From contig JAEUKK010000027.1 in NCBI GenBank assembly GCA_016792625.1, positions 142,424 to 179,846 of the forward strand: 37,423 nucleotides of DNA, given 5' to 3'. Origin of the DNA: Deltaproteobacteria bacterium (GTDB lineage: Bacteria > Myxococcota_A > UBA796 > UBA2385). Each line of letters starts with the position of its first letter. Position 1 is the stretch's first letter. The notes beneath the pieces were generated by a model. It saw nothing but the letters and a program-made list of their open reading frames with translations, had not been told where the DNA came from and did no database searches. A program made the position numbers and the translations under genes. This document shows, piece after piece, positions 7,477 to 15,144 of this stretch.

Positions 7477-9042
7477 TCAGCCCCGCCGCCGCCGGGCCAG
7501 CGCGAGCGCGGCCACGAGCAGCCCGGCCGCCACCGGCGCCCCGGGCCCAGTGGCGCAGCCAAAACCCCCGCTCTCTTTGGCCCGGGCGTAGGCGGGCACC
7601 CGGCGCACCACCACGTCATCCCCGCCTCCGCCGTCGCCGCTCCCGCCGTCCGCCCCGTCAGCGGCGCCGTCGGCGGCGCCATCTCCCCCGTCGGCGGGCC
7701 CGGTGTCGGGGCTCGGGCAGTAGAGGTCGGCCGGCGCACCCGCCGTGCCCCAGCCGCTCAGCAGCGCGCTCTCGGCGCCCAAGGCCCCCACCGCGTCGCC
7801 GGGCAGCACCCGGGGCAGGCCGCAGAGATCGGCGTCGAGGTGGTTGTGCACGGCGATGATCGCCCCGCCCACCAGCGGGCCGGCGGGGCTGAGGTCGAGG
7901 GCCGCCCGGTCGGCGAAGCAGAGCTCGGGCTCGGCGCAGCTCTGGTTTCCGCCCACCGCCACCGACCCGCCCGGGGTGGGCAGGCCCTCGCCGAGGCGGT
8001 CCTCTTGCAGCACGGCGTTGTTTTGCATGGCGAGGTCGCCCCCGGTACTCCACCCGAGCAGGGTGATGGCGTCGCCCCCGCTGGCCAGCACGGTGTTCCC
8101 GAGCAGGTAGATGCGGTCGAGCTGGCCCGGCACCGGGCCGTCGACCGAGAGGATGCCGCCGTCCACCCCGCCGATGAGCACGTTGTTCCGCACCAGGGTC
8201 GGCCCGCCATAGACCCGCAGGGCCGCCCCGCTGGTCGGCGGCCCGAGGCGGTTGGCCTCGACCCGGGCCAGCACATTGCCCGCGCCATCGGCGGGGAGCT
8301 GGGCGAGGCCGCCGTGCACGTCGATGAGCGCGCCCGGGCTGCGCCGGATGACGTTGCGCAGGATGTGCGCCGCGCTGTCGGGCCGCAGCTCGACCCCCGC
8401 GCCGGTGCCGCTCAGGCCGGTGTCTTCGATGAGGTTGGCCTCGACGGTGGCGCTGCCCACCCGGCAGTCGACCGCGCCGGCGCTGCAGCCGAGCGCCACG
8501 CCCGCGCCGCCGAGGCGGGCCATGGTGTTCTCTACCACCACGATGTTTTCGTAGAGCGCGCCCGGGCTGGTCGCCTCGAGGCCCACCCCGCCCAGGTCGA
8601 CCAGCTGGTTGCCGCGCAGCTCGACGCCCCGCACCTCGCCGGTGGTGTCGGGCAGCAGGCGCAGGCCCGCCTCACCCGCCGCGTGGGGGCCGAAGGTCAG
8701 GCCCTCGACCACGAGGTGGCTGCCCGTCCAGCTGAGGATGGCCGGGCTGCCGTCGGTGGGCGAGAGCCGCGGCGGATCGAGGGGATCGGCGGCGGCCAGG
8801 GTGATCGGCGCGCCGTCCGCCCCGCTGAGCGTCAGCGCGCAGCCGCTGGTGTGGGTGCCCGGCCCGAGCAGCACGCGGTCGCCGGGCAGGGTGGCCGAGA
8901 GCACGGCGCACCAGTCGCCGCCGGCCGCGACCGTGTAGTCGGCGGCGGCGGCGGGCCGGGCGGCGAGCAGGGCGAGGGCCCCCGCGGCCCACAGCGAGGC
9001 ACGGGCGGGGCGGGCGGACAGCGGTCGGTGGAGCGGGGCCAT
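7477..9042 (-). CDS. Right-handed beta-helix repeat protein with MYXO-CTERM-like tail
   Basis: A 521-residue secreted protein. A signal peptide (LWAAGALALLAARPAAAA) precedes repeated beta-helix turns in which Asn and hydrophobic residues recur: GVELRGNQLVDLGGVGLEA, NIVVVENTMARLGGAGVAL, ATVEANLIEDTGLSG, ILRNVIRRSP and IYLLGNTVLASGGDAITLL. This is the parallel beta-helix (Beta_helix/NosD-like) pattern of polysaccharide lyases and surface adhesins. A Gly/Asp/Ala linker leads to a C-terminal GCATGPGAP, hydrophobic segment and RRRRG, matching the Cys-containing MYXO-CTERM sorting signal (TIGR03901-like), which is thought to be cleaved and anchor proteins at the cell surface. The ATG at 9042 gives the clean signal peptide; GGAG precedes it closely. 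No catalytic residues can be assigned. Confidence 0.88.
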   Translation of the reverse strand: MAPLHRPLSARPARASLWAAGALALLAARPAAAADYTVAAGGDWCAVLSATLPGDRVLLGPGTHTSGCALTLSGADGAPITLAAADPLDPPRLSPTDGSPAILSWTGSHLVVEGLTFGPHAAGEAGLRLLPDTTGEVRGVELRGNQLVDLGGVGLEATSPGALYENIVVVENTMARLGGAGVALGCSAGAVDCRVGSATVEANLIEDTGLSGTGAGVELRPDSAAHILRNVIRRSPGALIDVHGGLAQLPADGAGNVLARVEANRLGPPTSGAALRVYGGPTLVRNNVLIGGVDGGILSVDGPVPGQLDRIYLLGNTVLASGGDAITLLGWSTGGDLAMQNNAVLQEDRLGEGLPTPGGSVAVGGNQSCAEPELCFADRAALDLSPAGPLVGGAIIAVHNHLDADLCGLPRVLPGDAVGALGAESALLSGWGTAGAPADLYCPSPDTGPADGGDGAADGAADGADGGSGDGGGGDDVVVRRVPAYARAKESGGFGCATGPGAPVAAGLLVAALALARRRRG

Positions 9043-9102
9043 GCTCCGGGTGTAGCGTGCGGCGCGCCCACCTGCGGCCCCCAGCCGCCCGCCGAGGACC
9101 TC

Positions 9103-10491
9103 ATGCCCATGCCCGCCGCCGTCTCTGCCGCCTTGGACCCCGACCGCGCCCTCCGCCGCCTCGCGGGCTATGTCGCCCGGCCGGCCATCTCCTGCGATCC
9201 CGCCCACCACGCGGATGTCGAGGCGCTGGCCGAGGCGGTTTCCGCCGATCTCGCCGCGTTGGGCTTGCAGGCAGAGGTCTTGCGCCTGCCCGGCGCGCTC
9301 CCCAGCGTCGCCGCCGCGTGGATGGGCGCGGGCCCCGACGCGCCCACGGTGCTGGTCTACGGCCACCTCGACCTGCAGCCGGTCAAAGGGGAGCCCTGGA
9401 CCAGCGACCCGCACACCCTCACCCAGCGCGGCGAGCGGGTCTTCGCCCGCGGGGCCAGCGATGACATGGGCGGCTGGGTCAGCCACCTCGAGGCCATCCA
9501 GGCCTACCTCGAGGCCGAGGGCGGCCTGCCGGTGAACCTGCGCCTGCTCATCGAGGGCGAAGAGGAGATCGGCTCGCCCAACCTCGAGCGCTACATGGAC
9601 GCCTTCCCCGAGGCCTTCGCCGCCGACGTCATGATCTTGACCGACTGTGAGAACCCGAGCCCGACCCAGCCCGGCCTCACCGTCTCGCTGCGCGGCCTGC
9701 TCGAGGTCGAGCTGCGCTGCGCCGCGCTCGAGGCCGACGGCCACAGCGGCCTCTGGGGCGGCATGGTGCCCGATGTCTCGCTGGCGCTGATGCGCCTGGT
9801 CAGCCGCCTCTGCGATGAAGACGGCCGCATGGCCATCGGCCGGGTCGAGGTGCCCGCCGACTGGCGCGCGGCGGCCTGGGAGGTGCCGCTGAGCCCGGCG
9901 GTGATCCACGCCGGCGCCCACCTGCTGCCCGGCGTGTCGGCCCTGCCCGACCGCGGCCGGCCGCCCGCCGAGTGGATGTGGCGCCAGCCCTCGATCACCG
10001 TGGTCGCCACCTCCCTGCCCACCGCCGAGCGCAAGAAGAACGCGCTGCGCACCGCAGCCAGCGCCACGCTCAGCGTGCGCCTCGCCCCGGGCCAGACCAT
10101 CGACGAGATGATCGGCCTGCTGCGCGCCGTGCTGCTGGCCGACCCGCCGGCCGGCGTCGAGGTCAGCGTCGAGCAGGGCAAGAACGCGAGCGAGGGCTGG
10201 CTCTACACCCCGCGGGGGCCGGCTTTTGCGGCCGCCGACCGAGCCTACCGGGCGAGCTGGGGCCAGCCCCTGCTGCAGGTCGGCGTGGGCGGCTCGATCC
10301 CCTTCGTGGCGCTGTTCGGCCGCCGTTATGGTGACCTGCCGCTCATCCTCAACGGGGTGATGGACCCGGAGTCCACCGCGCATGGCCCCAACGAGAGCCT
10401 GCACCTGGGCGTTTTCGCGAAGGCCATCGCGGCGAACGCGGCGCTGTACGCCGAGCTGGGGGCGCTGGGGAAGGTGGGGCTGCGGGCTTAG
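9103..10491 (+). CDS. M20-family metallopeptidase (dipeptidase-like)
   Basis: A 462-residue cytosolic enzyme of the M20 (ArgE/DapE/carnosinase-like) family, which hydrolyses dipeptides or N-acyl amino acids with two zinc ions. Metal and catalytic residues are recognisable: VLVYGHLDLQP (His88, Asp90), RGASDDMGGW (bridging Asp120), EGEEEIGSPNL (catalytic Glu154 and metal Glu155), the TDCE Asp181, and HGPNESLHLG near the C-terminus supplying the last His. The dimerisation lid lies between, beginning around LTVSLRGLLEVELRC. ATG at 9103 follows GAGG by a good distance; a second ATG two codons later is possible. The last four bases overlap the convergent methyltransferase gene. It stands alone, so substrate cannot be inferred from context. 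Confidence 0.94.
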   Translation: MPMPAAVSAALDPDRALRRLAGYVARPAISCDPAHHADVEALAEAVSADLAALGLQAEVLRLPGALPSVAAAWMGAGPDAPTVLVYGHLDLQPVKGEPWTSDPHTLTQRGERVFARGASDDMGGWVSHLEAIQAYLEAEGGLPVNLRLLIEGEEEIGSPNLERYMDAFPEAFAADVMILTDCENPSPTQPGLTVSLRGLLEVELRCAALEADGHSGLWGGMVPDVSLALMRLVSRLCDEDGRMAIGRVEVPADWRAAAWEVPLSPAVIHAGAHLLPGVSALPDRGRPPAEWMWRQPSITVVATSLPTAERKKNALRTAASATLSVRLAPGQTIDEMIGLLRAVLLADPPAGVEVSVEQGKNASEGWLYTPRGPAFAAADRAYRASWGQPLLQVGVGGSIPFVALFGRRYGDLPLILNGVMDPESTAHGPNESLHLGVFAKAIAANAALYAELGALGKVGLRA

Positions 10492-11654
10492 GCCAACTCC
10501 ACCCCGAGCAGCTCGGCCAAACGCTGCTGCTGCACGCCATAGTGCTGGGCCAGCGCCCGGGCCTCGGCCTCGCGGGCCGGCGCGGGCGCACCCTTGCGGG
10601 TCGCGACCAGCAGCAGGTTCTTGGCGGTGTGCTCGGCGTCGACGAACTCGATGACCGCGGTGGAGTAGCCGCGGGCGTCGAGCAGGGCGGCCCGCAGCGC
10701 GTCGGTGAGCAGCTCGGCCTCGCGGGTGCGGAGGATGCCGTGCTGCAGGGCGATCACCAGCGCCGGCGGCGGGCGCAGCAGCGGGCGCAGCTCTTTGTGG
10801 CAGCAGGGCGCGGCCAGCACCAGGGCGGCCTCGGCCTGGACCGCCGCGGCCAGCGCGTCGTCGGTCGCCGTGTCGCAGGCGTGCAGGGCGAGGACCACGT
10901 CGGCGCCCTGCAGCGGGGCCTCGGCGATGGCCCCGGCGACAAAGGAGAGGCCGGTGAAGCCCGCGGCGGTGGCGGCGGCGGCGCAGGTCTGGACCAGGGC
11001 CGGCCGCAGCTCGACCCCAACCACGGTGGAGCCGGGGCGCCGCGCAGAGAGCAGCTCGTAGGCCACAAAAGTGAGGTAGCCCTTGCCGCAGCCCATGTCG
11101 ACGAGGCGCAGGGGCCCGGGCGGCAGCGCGCTGAGCGCGTCGTCGAGCAGCTCGGCGAAGCGCAAGACCTGGCGCAGCTTGCTCTCCATGCCCCGCTTGA
11201 CCTTGCCGTCGGGGCCGAGCACCCCGAGCGCGGTCAGCCAGCGGGGGTCGGGGTCGAGGGCCCGGCTGCGGGGCCGGTCGTGGGCCACGGCTGGGGCGGC
11301 GGCGGGTGGCGGCGCCTCGTGCAGGCGGGCGGCCTTGCCCGGGTGGGCCTGCAGGTGCCAGCTCGCCTGGGCCGTGCGCAGGTGCAGCTCAGAGAAGGGC
11401 GCGCCGAGCAGCGCGCTGACCTCAGCGAGAGCAGCGTCCAGCGGGAGGTTCTTGGTCTTGTCGACCCGCTCGTAGCGCGACACCAGCTGCAGGTGGGGGC
11501 CGGCTTTGAGCGCCACGGGCCGGCCGAGCACCTGCTTGAGGCCGGGCGGGCCCTCGACCGGGCGCGAGAGGGTCAGGCTGTGCAAAAAATCGCCCTGCAG
11601 GGCCTCATCGAGGAGCTGCAGGGCACGGGCGCGGGCGTCTGGGGGGCGGCTCAT
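10488..11654 (-). CDS. SAM-dependent methyltransferase (Methyltransf_32, METTL25/RRNAD1-like)
   Basis: A 388-residue cytosolic protein. Residues about 1-115 form an N-terminal domain with HLQLVSRYERVDKTKNLPL, seen in bacterial members of this family. Residues about 155-350 form a class I Rossmann methyltransferase with the SAM-binding loop LVDMGCGKGYLTF (about 184-196). Two family hallmarks follow, LHACDTATDDAL and APCCHKEL, as in the Methyltransf_32 (PF13679) group that includes eukaryotic METTL25 and RRNAD1. Substrate is unknown; rRNA, tRNA or a small molecule are all possible. The ATG at 11654 lies directly against a GC-rich hairpin and has no clear ribosome-binding site, so translation may be weak or coupled to something upstream. 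The 3' end overlaps the M20 peptidase gene by four bases. Confidence 0.9.
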   Translation of the reverse strand: MSRPPDARARALQLLDEALQGDFLHSLTLSRPVEGPPGLKQVLGRPVALKAGPHLQLVSRYERVDKTKNLPLDAALAEVSALLGAPFSELHLRTAQASWHLQAHPGKAARLHEAPPPAAAPAVAHDRPRSRALDPDPRWLTALGVLGPDGKVKRGMESKLRQVLRFAELLDDALSALPPGPLRLVDMGCGKGYLTFVAYELLSARRPGSTVVGVELRPALVQTCAAAATAAGFTGLSFVAGAIAEAPLQGADVVLALHACDTATDDALAAAVQAEAALVLAAPCCHKELRPLLRPPPALVIALQHGILRTREAELLTDALRAALLDARGYSTAVIEFVDAEHTAKNLLLVATRKGAPAPAREAEARALAQHYGVQQQRLAELLGVELA

Positions 11655-11683
11655 GCCGCGCGCCTATCCGCTGGGCGCGCGGC
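11655..11683 (-). terminator. Perfect 10-bp GC hairpin upstream of the methyltransferase gene
   Basis: GCCGCGCGCC at 11655-11664 pairs perfectly with GGCGCGCGGC at 11674-11683 across a 9-nt loop. It lies about 20 bases downstream of the small Ala/Pro-rich ORF and touches the methyltransferase start codon. There is no T-tract, so it may be a weak terminator for the small gene, a barrier to translation of the next, or both. Confidence 0.45.
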
Positions 11684-11704
11684 GGGAGCCGACGGCGACG
11701 ACGC

Positions 11705-11905
11705 TCAGCTGGCGTGGTCAGAGCCGGCCGAGGCGGGCTCGCGGGCGTCGGCCGGGGCCGCGGCGGCCGGTGCGGCCGGGGCCATCTTGTGGGCCGCGGC
11801 GGGCGCCACCGAGGGGGCGCGGGGCGCCGCGGCAGGGGCGCTGGCGGGGGCGGCGGTCGCGGAGGCGGCGTCGGCGGAGGTGTGGGCGGCGGCAGAGGCG
11901 GGCAT
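11705..11905 (-). CDS. Possible small Ala/Pro-rich protein (66 aa)
   Basis: A short reading frame filling most of the gap between the amylase operon and the methyltransferase gene. The ATG at 11905 has GGAGAA a good distance upstream and a promoter-like sequence just beyond that, which is why I list it. The product is almost wholly Ala, Pro, Ser and His (MPASAAAHTSADAASATAAP and similar), with no signal peptide and no family I recognise. Low-complexity frames of this kind arise by chance at this GC content, so it may be an untranslated leader or non-coding. Confidence 0.38.
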   Translation of the reverse strand: MPASAAAHTSADAASATAAPASAPAAAPRAPSVAPAAAHKMAPAAPAAAAPADAREPASAGSDHAS

Positions 11906-11933
11906 GGGGTTCTCCGGGCTGGGGGATGTGGCG

Positions 11934-11962
11934 AGCGTATCGGACCTGTCACCGGGTGCCAA
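11934..11962 (-). promoter_or_regulatory. Sigma-70-like promoter TTGGCA-N17-TACGCT
   Basis: On the minus strand, TTGGCA (11962-11957, five of six to consensus) and TACGCT (11939-11934, matching the first T, the A and the last T) are separated by exactly 17 bases. Transcription would start near 11927, about 22 bases before the small ORF's ATG at 11905. It lies just downstream of the amylase operon's last stop. Sequence match only. Confidence 0.45.
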
Positions 11963-11995
11963 GAGCGCCGCGGCGCAGCCGGGCGCGGGATCACC

Positions 11996-13780
11996 TCAGC
12001 GCGCGACCAGCACCACCGCTTCGCGCGGGGCCAGCTCGACCTGCACGCTGCCGTCGGCGGCCACGGTCCAGCTGCGGGCTTGGGCCTCGGGCAGGGCGTT
12101 GCGCAGGGTGGTGCCCGGCGCAAAGCCGGTCAGCAGGGCCTTGTCGCCGTCTTCGCTGCGGCTCGTCTGGCTCGGGTGCGTGTTGATGACGATGAGCGCG
12201 CGATCGTCGGCGGTGGCCCGCTCCACGGCGAGCAGGCCCGCGTCGGGCTCGTCGCCGGTGTGCTCGGTCGTCCAACGGAAGACGAGATCGCCGCGCCGCA
12301 GCGCGTCGTGCGCGGCCCGCGCCTCGAGGATGGCCGCGATGTGGGCGTAGAGCGGGTGGTCTTGGTCGTAGCCGCTCGGCCAGAGCGGCTCGCGGTTGGC
12401 CGGGTCGTTCCCCCCGGCGAAGCCCTGCTCGGTGCCGTAGTAGAGCACCGGCAGGCCGTCGCGCAGCAAGAGGTAGACCAGAGCGGCGCGCAGCGCGTCG
12501 TCTTCGCCCTCTTGGTCCCACAAGAAGCGGGCCACGTCGTGGTTGTCGAGAAAGCCGAGCGGCAGGTCTTTGGGCGCCACGCCGACCCCGCCGGGCTGCG
12601 GCTCTTGGCCCCAGTTGCCCTGCCGGGCCTGGTGCAGGGCCTCGACCTTGGTGGTCGCTTGGCCGCGCTTGAACACATCTTCAAAGACCTGGTACTTGGC
12701 GGCGAAGTCCACCGCGCCGTCCAGCATGTCGGGCTGGGTGTAGCTGCCGACCAGCGCGTCATCCCCGTCGAAGACCTCGCCCATAAGCAAGAAGTTGTCC
12801 TTGCCCAGGGCGGCCGCGTGGTCACGAATGGCGGGGCAGAACTCCTGCCAGAAGTGATCCTCGACGTGCTTGACCGTGTCGATGCGGTAGCCGTCGATGT
12901 TGGTCTTGGTGATCCAGTCGCTGAAGATGTCGATCAGCGCCGCGCGCACGTTGGGGTTCTCGGTCGCGATGTCTTTGAGCCCGCCGGGGAAGTCGGCGAG
13001 CTTGACCTGCTCGCGGTCGGACCAGTCGGTCACGCGGCCCATGCGGTGGTAGGCCAGCGGGTCTTGAAAAATGAGCGGCTCGGGTGGGGTGCGGTTGATC
13101 TCGGGCATCCACACCCAGCCCAAGGGCGCCTCACCCGCCTCGCCCAAGCTCGTAAAACTCTGGATGCGGCGCGGGTCGAAGGCCGGGTCCCACTCGGTGA
13201 CCATGTCGAGCGTGTCGCTGCCGTCGGTGCTGTACCAGGTCTGGATGTCGGCCTGCCCGTTCTGGTTGATGTCATAGTAGAAGGCCTGGCCGACGTGGTT
13301 CACCACGATGTCTACGACCACCTTGACGTTGTTCTCGTGCAGCACGTCGACAAGCTCGCGCAGGGTCGCCAGATCACCCATGTGCGGGTTGGCCCGCTCA
13401 AAGTCCTGGGTCCAATACCCGTGGTAGCCGGCGATCCCGGCGTCGACCTCGACGTTGGCGACGACCGGGCTGATCCAGACCGTGGTGACCCCGAGCCCGG
13501 TCAGGTAGTCGACCCGGTCGATGATGCCGCGCCAATCTCCGCCCATGTAGTTGTTGAGGTTGCTCAGGTCGGCGGTCTCTCCCCAATTGTTGCTGGGGTC
13601 GCCGTCGGCGAAGCGGTCGGTGATGAGCTGGTAGATCACCTCGTCGCGCCAGTCCTCGACGTGGTTGGTGATCACCGGGTCTTCGGCGTAGGGCCCGGCG
13701 GGCATACAGCCGACCGTTAGGGTCAGGGGGAGGAGCCGCGCCGCGGCGCGGCGCACAAGCACGGAGGGACGGGCGCGCAT
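11996..13780 (-). CDS. GH13 alpha-amylase family lipoprotein (CGTase-like catalytic domain)
   Basis: A 594-residue extracytoplasmic glycoside hydrolase acting on alpha-1,4-glucans. The start ATG at 13780 shares one base with the upstream stop (TGATG) and opens a signal peptide ending LTLTVGC (Cys25). The catalytic barrel begins near residue 45 with VIYQLITDRFADGDPSNN, and GVTTVWISP and GYHGYWTQDF resemble cyclodextrin glucanotransferases and related amylases. The GH13 triad is intact: nucleophile Asp301 (DGYRIDTVKH), acid/base Glu335 (LLMGEVFDGD) and Asp415 (GFLDNHD). A short beta domain closes the protein; there are no CGTase D/E or starch-binding domains. It is the last gene of the operon after the porin. 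Product (hydrolysis or transglycosylation) cannot be read from sequence. Confidence 0.94.
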   Translation of the reverse strand: MRARPSVLVRRAAARLLPLTLTVGCMPAGPYAEDPVITNHVEDWRDEVIYQLITDRFADGDPSNNWGETADLSNLNNYMGGDWRGIIDRVDYLTGLGVTTVWISPVVANVEVDAGIAGYHGYWTQDFERANPHMGDLATLRELVDVLHENNVKVVVDIVVNHVGQAFYYDINQNGQADIQTWYSTDGSDTLDMVTEWDPAFDPRRIQSFTSLGEAGEAPLGWVWMPEINRTPPEPLIFQDPLAYHRMGRVTDWSDREQVKLADFPGGLKDIATENPNVRAALIDIFSDWITKTNIDGYRIDTVKHVEDHFWQEFCPAIRDHAAALGKDNFLLMGEVFDGDDALVGSYTQPDMLDGAVDFAAKYQVFEDVFKRGQATTKVEALHQARQGNWGQEPQPGGVGVAPKDLPLGFLDNHDVARFLWDQEGEDDALRAALVYLLLRDGLPVLYYGTEQGFAGGNDPANREPLWPSGYDQDHPLYAHIAAILEARAAHDALRRGDLVFRWTTEHTGDEPDAGLLAVERATADDRALIVINTHPSQTSRSEDGDKALLTGFAPGTTLRNALPEAQARSWTVAADGSVQVELAPREAVVLVAR

Positions 13781-15144
13781 CAGTTGCTCCCCGCGGGTCG
13801 GTAGGTGGCGCTGTCCATCCACCACTCGGCGACCATGCCGACGTGGTGCTGGTGGTTGCTGGCGAAGCGGGCGTCCTCTTCGGGATAGAGCTGCCGCGCG
13901 TCATTGTTGAGGCGGCTGTACACATACTGCAGCCGCAGCTGGGGGCGGCTCAGGCCGCTGCGGTGGGGCTGCAGGGTGGGCAGCAGGGCCAGCTTGGTCA
14001 CCTGGGGCAGCGCCACCTCCCCCGTCGCGGGGTTGAGGCCCGGGCTCTGGCGCCACTGGTGCGAGAGCTCGCCGGCCAAGCTCATATGTTTGCTCAGGTG
14101 CCAGGCCGGGCGCAGCACCACCGCGCCCTCGGCCGCGTCGTCCCAGTCGGTGAGGTTGGCGTCGGCGTCGCGGTACGCGCGCAGGTAGCCGCCCCACATC
14201 AGGCCATAGGGGCCGGGCCCCTCGCTGTTGCCGGCCACCGCCACGAGGTGCTCGCGGGCGCCAGCGAAGGTGCGGTCGGCGGCCAGCCCGGTGCCGGGCA
14301 AAGCCAGGGTGCCGGGGATGGCGAGGCCGGTGCCCCGCCGCAGCCAGAGGTGGGCGAAGGAGTCGGGCCCCCAGCCCCAGATGCTCGCCTGGGCGCCCAG
14401 CACGGCGCCCTTGTCGGCGGGCAGGTCGCGGGGTGTGCGCTCCTCGTCGCTGAGCTGCTCACCCTCGGGGAGACGGTGCAGCTCGGTGTAGCCGGCGATG
14501 CGCAGGGTCAGCTCGCCGAGCGGCGCGGTGCCGCCCACCTTGAGCGAGGCGACCACCCGCTGCCGGTCGAGCACCTGCACGTTGACTCCGCCGACGCCGC
14601 CCTCGGACGTGGTGAGCACCTGCTGGCTGGTCATCGGGTCGTTCAGCCGGCTCATGCCGAGGTGCGCGTCGAGGAACCAGCGCTCGGGCTGCACCTGAAG
14701 GCCGCCCCCGACGGTGTTGAGGTTGTCGAGCGGCCAGAAATTCAGCAGGTAGAGGTCGTCGCCGCGCAGCATGCGCGAGCCGACCCAGGCGGTCACCGGG
14801 GCGTCGACCCAGCCCGTGCCGTGGGCGTAGAGGTTGCGCACCGCGAGATCGGCGTCCCAGTCGCCCGAGGCGTGAAAGAGCGGCCCGGCGATGGCCGGGG
14901 TGAACACCGCCCCAAAGCGCGCGCCATCGGCGGTCTTCTCGCGGAACATCACGTCGACCTCGACATAGGGCTCGGCCTGCAGCCGGTCGCTGTGGGTGGC
15001 GACCGCGACGGGCTGGCCCGCGCCCCCCTGCAGGTCCGAGCCCGCGCCGACCCGGCCATAGGAGCCGAGCACCACCTCGGCCGCGCCCGCCCCGGCGGGC
15101 AGCAGGGCCAGGCTGAGCGCCGCCCCGCGCGCCGCGGCCCTCAC
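13780..15144 (-). CDS. Maltoporin (LamB)-like outer-membrane porin
   Basis: A 454-residue outer-membrane beta-barrel, expected to let maltodextrins cross the outer membrane. A signal peptide (LSLALLPAGAGA, cleaved near residue 22) precedes LGSYGRVGAGSD and RLQAEPYVEVDVMF, an opening shared with LamB-type porins. Alternating strands follow, with conserved-looking AWVGSRMLRGDDLYLLNFWP and LNTVGGG. The last strand is HHVGMVAEWWMDSATYR, aromatic-rich as usual for barrel assembly. The GTG start overlaps the upstream amylase stop (GTGA), and its own stop shares a base with the next amylase ATG. Position between amylases strongly supports a carbohydrate substrate. A generic carbohydrate porin is the main alternative. 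Confidence 0.85.
   Translation of the reverse strand: MRAAARGAALSLALLPAGAGAAEVVLGSYGRVGAGSDLQGGAGQPVAVATHSDRLQAEPYVEVDVMFREKTADGARFGAVFTPAIAGPLFHASGDWDADLAVRNLYAHGTGWVDAPVTAWVGSRMLRGDDLYLLNFWPLDNLNTVGGGLQVQPERWFLDAHLGMSRLNDPMTSQQVLTTSEGGVGGVNVQVLDRQRVVASLKVGGTAPLGELTLRIAGYTELHRLPEGEQLSDEERTPRDLPADKGAVLGAQASIWGWGPDSFAHLWLRRGTGLAIPGTLALPGTGLAADRTFAGAREHLVAVAGNSEGPGPYGLMWGGYLRAYRDADANLTDWDDAAEGAVVLRPAWHLSKHMSLAGELSHQWRQSPGLNPATGEVALPQVTKLALLPTLQPHRSGLSRPQLRLQYVYSRLNNDARQLYPEEDARFASNHQHHVGMVAEWWMDSATYRPAGSN

Noticed and set aside
7840..9102. Plus-strand extension of the M20 peptidase frame upstream of 9103
   Set aside because: The frame is open only because it is antisense to the beta-helix gene. 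The peptidase has a good ribosome-binding site and family-consistent start at 9103.
11714..13720. Plus-strand frame of 668 codons opposite the third amylase
   Set aside because: Val/Gly/Ala-rich shadow of a gene with an intact GH13 catalytic triad; no ribosome-binding site or family.
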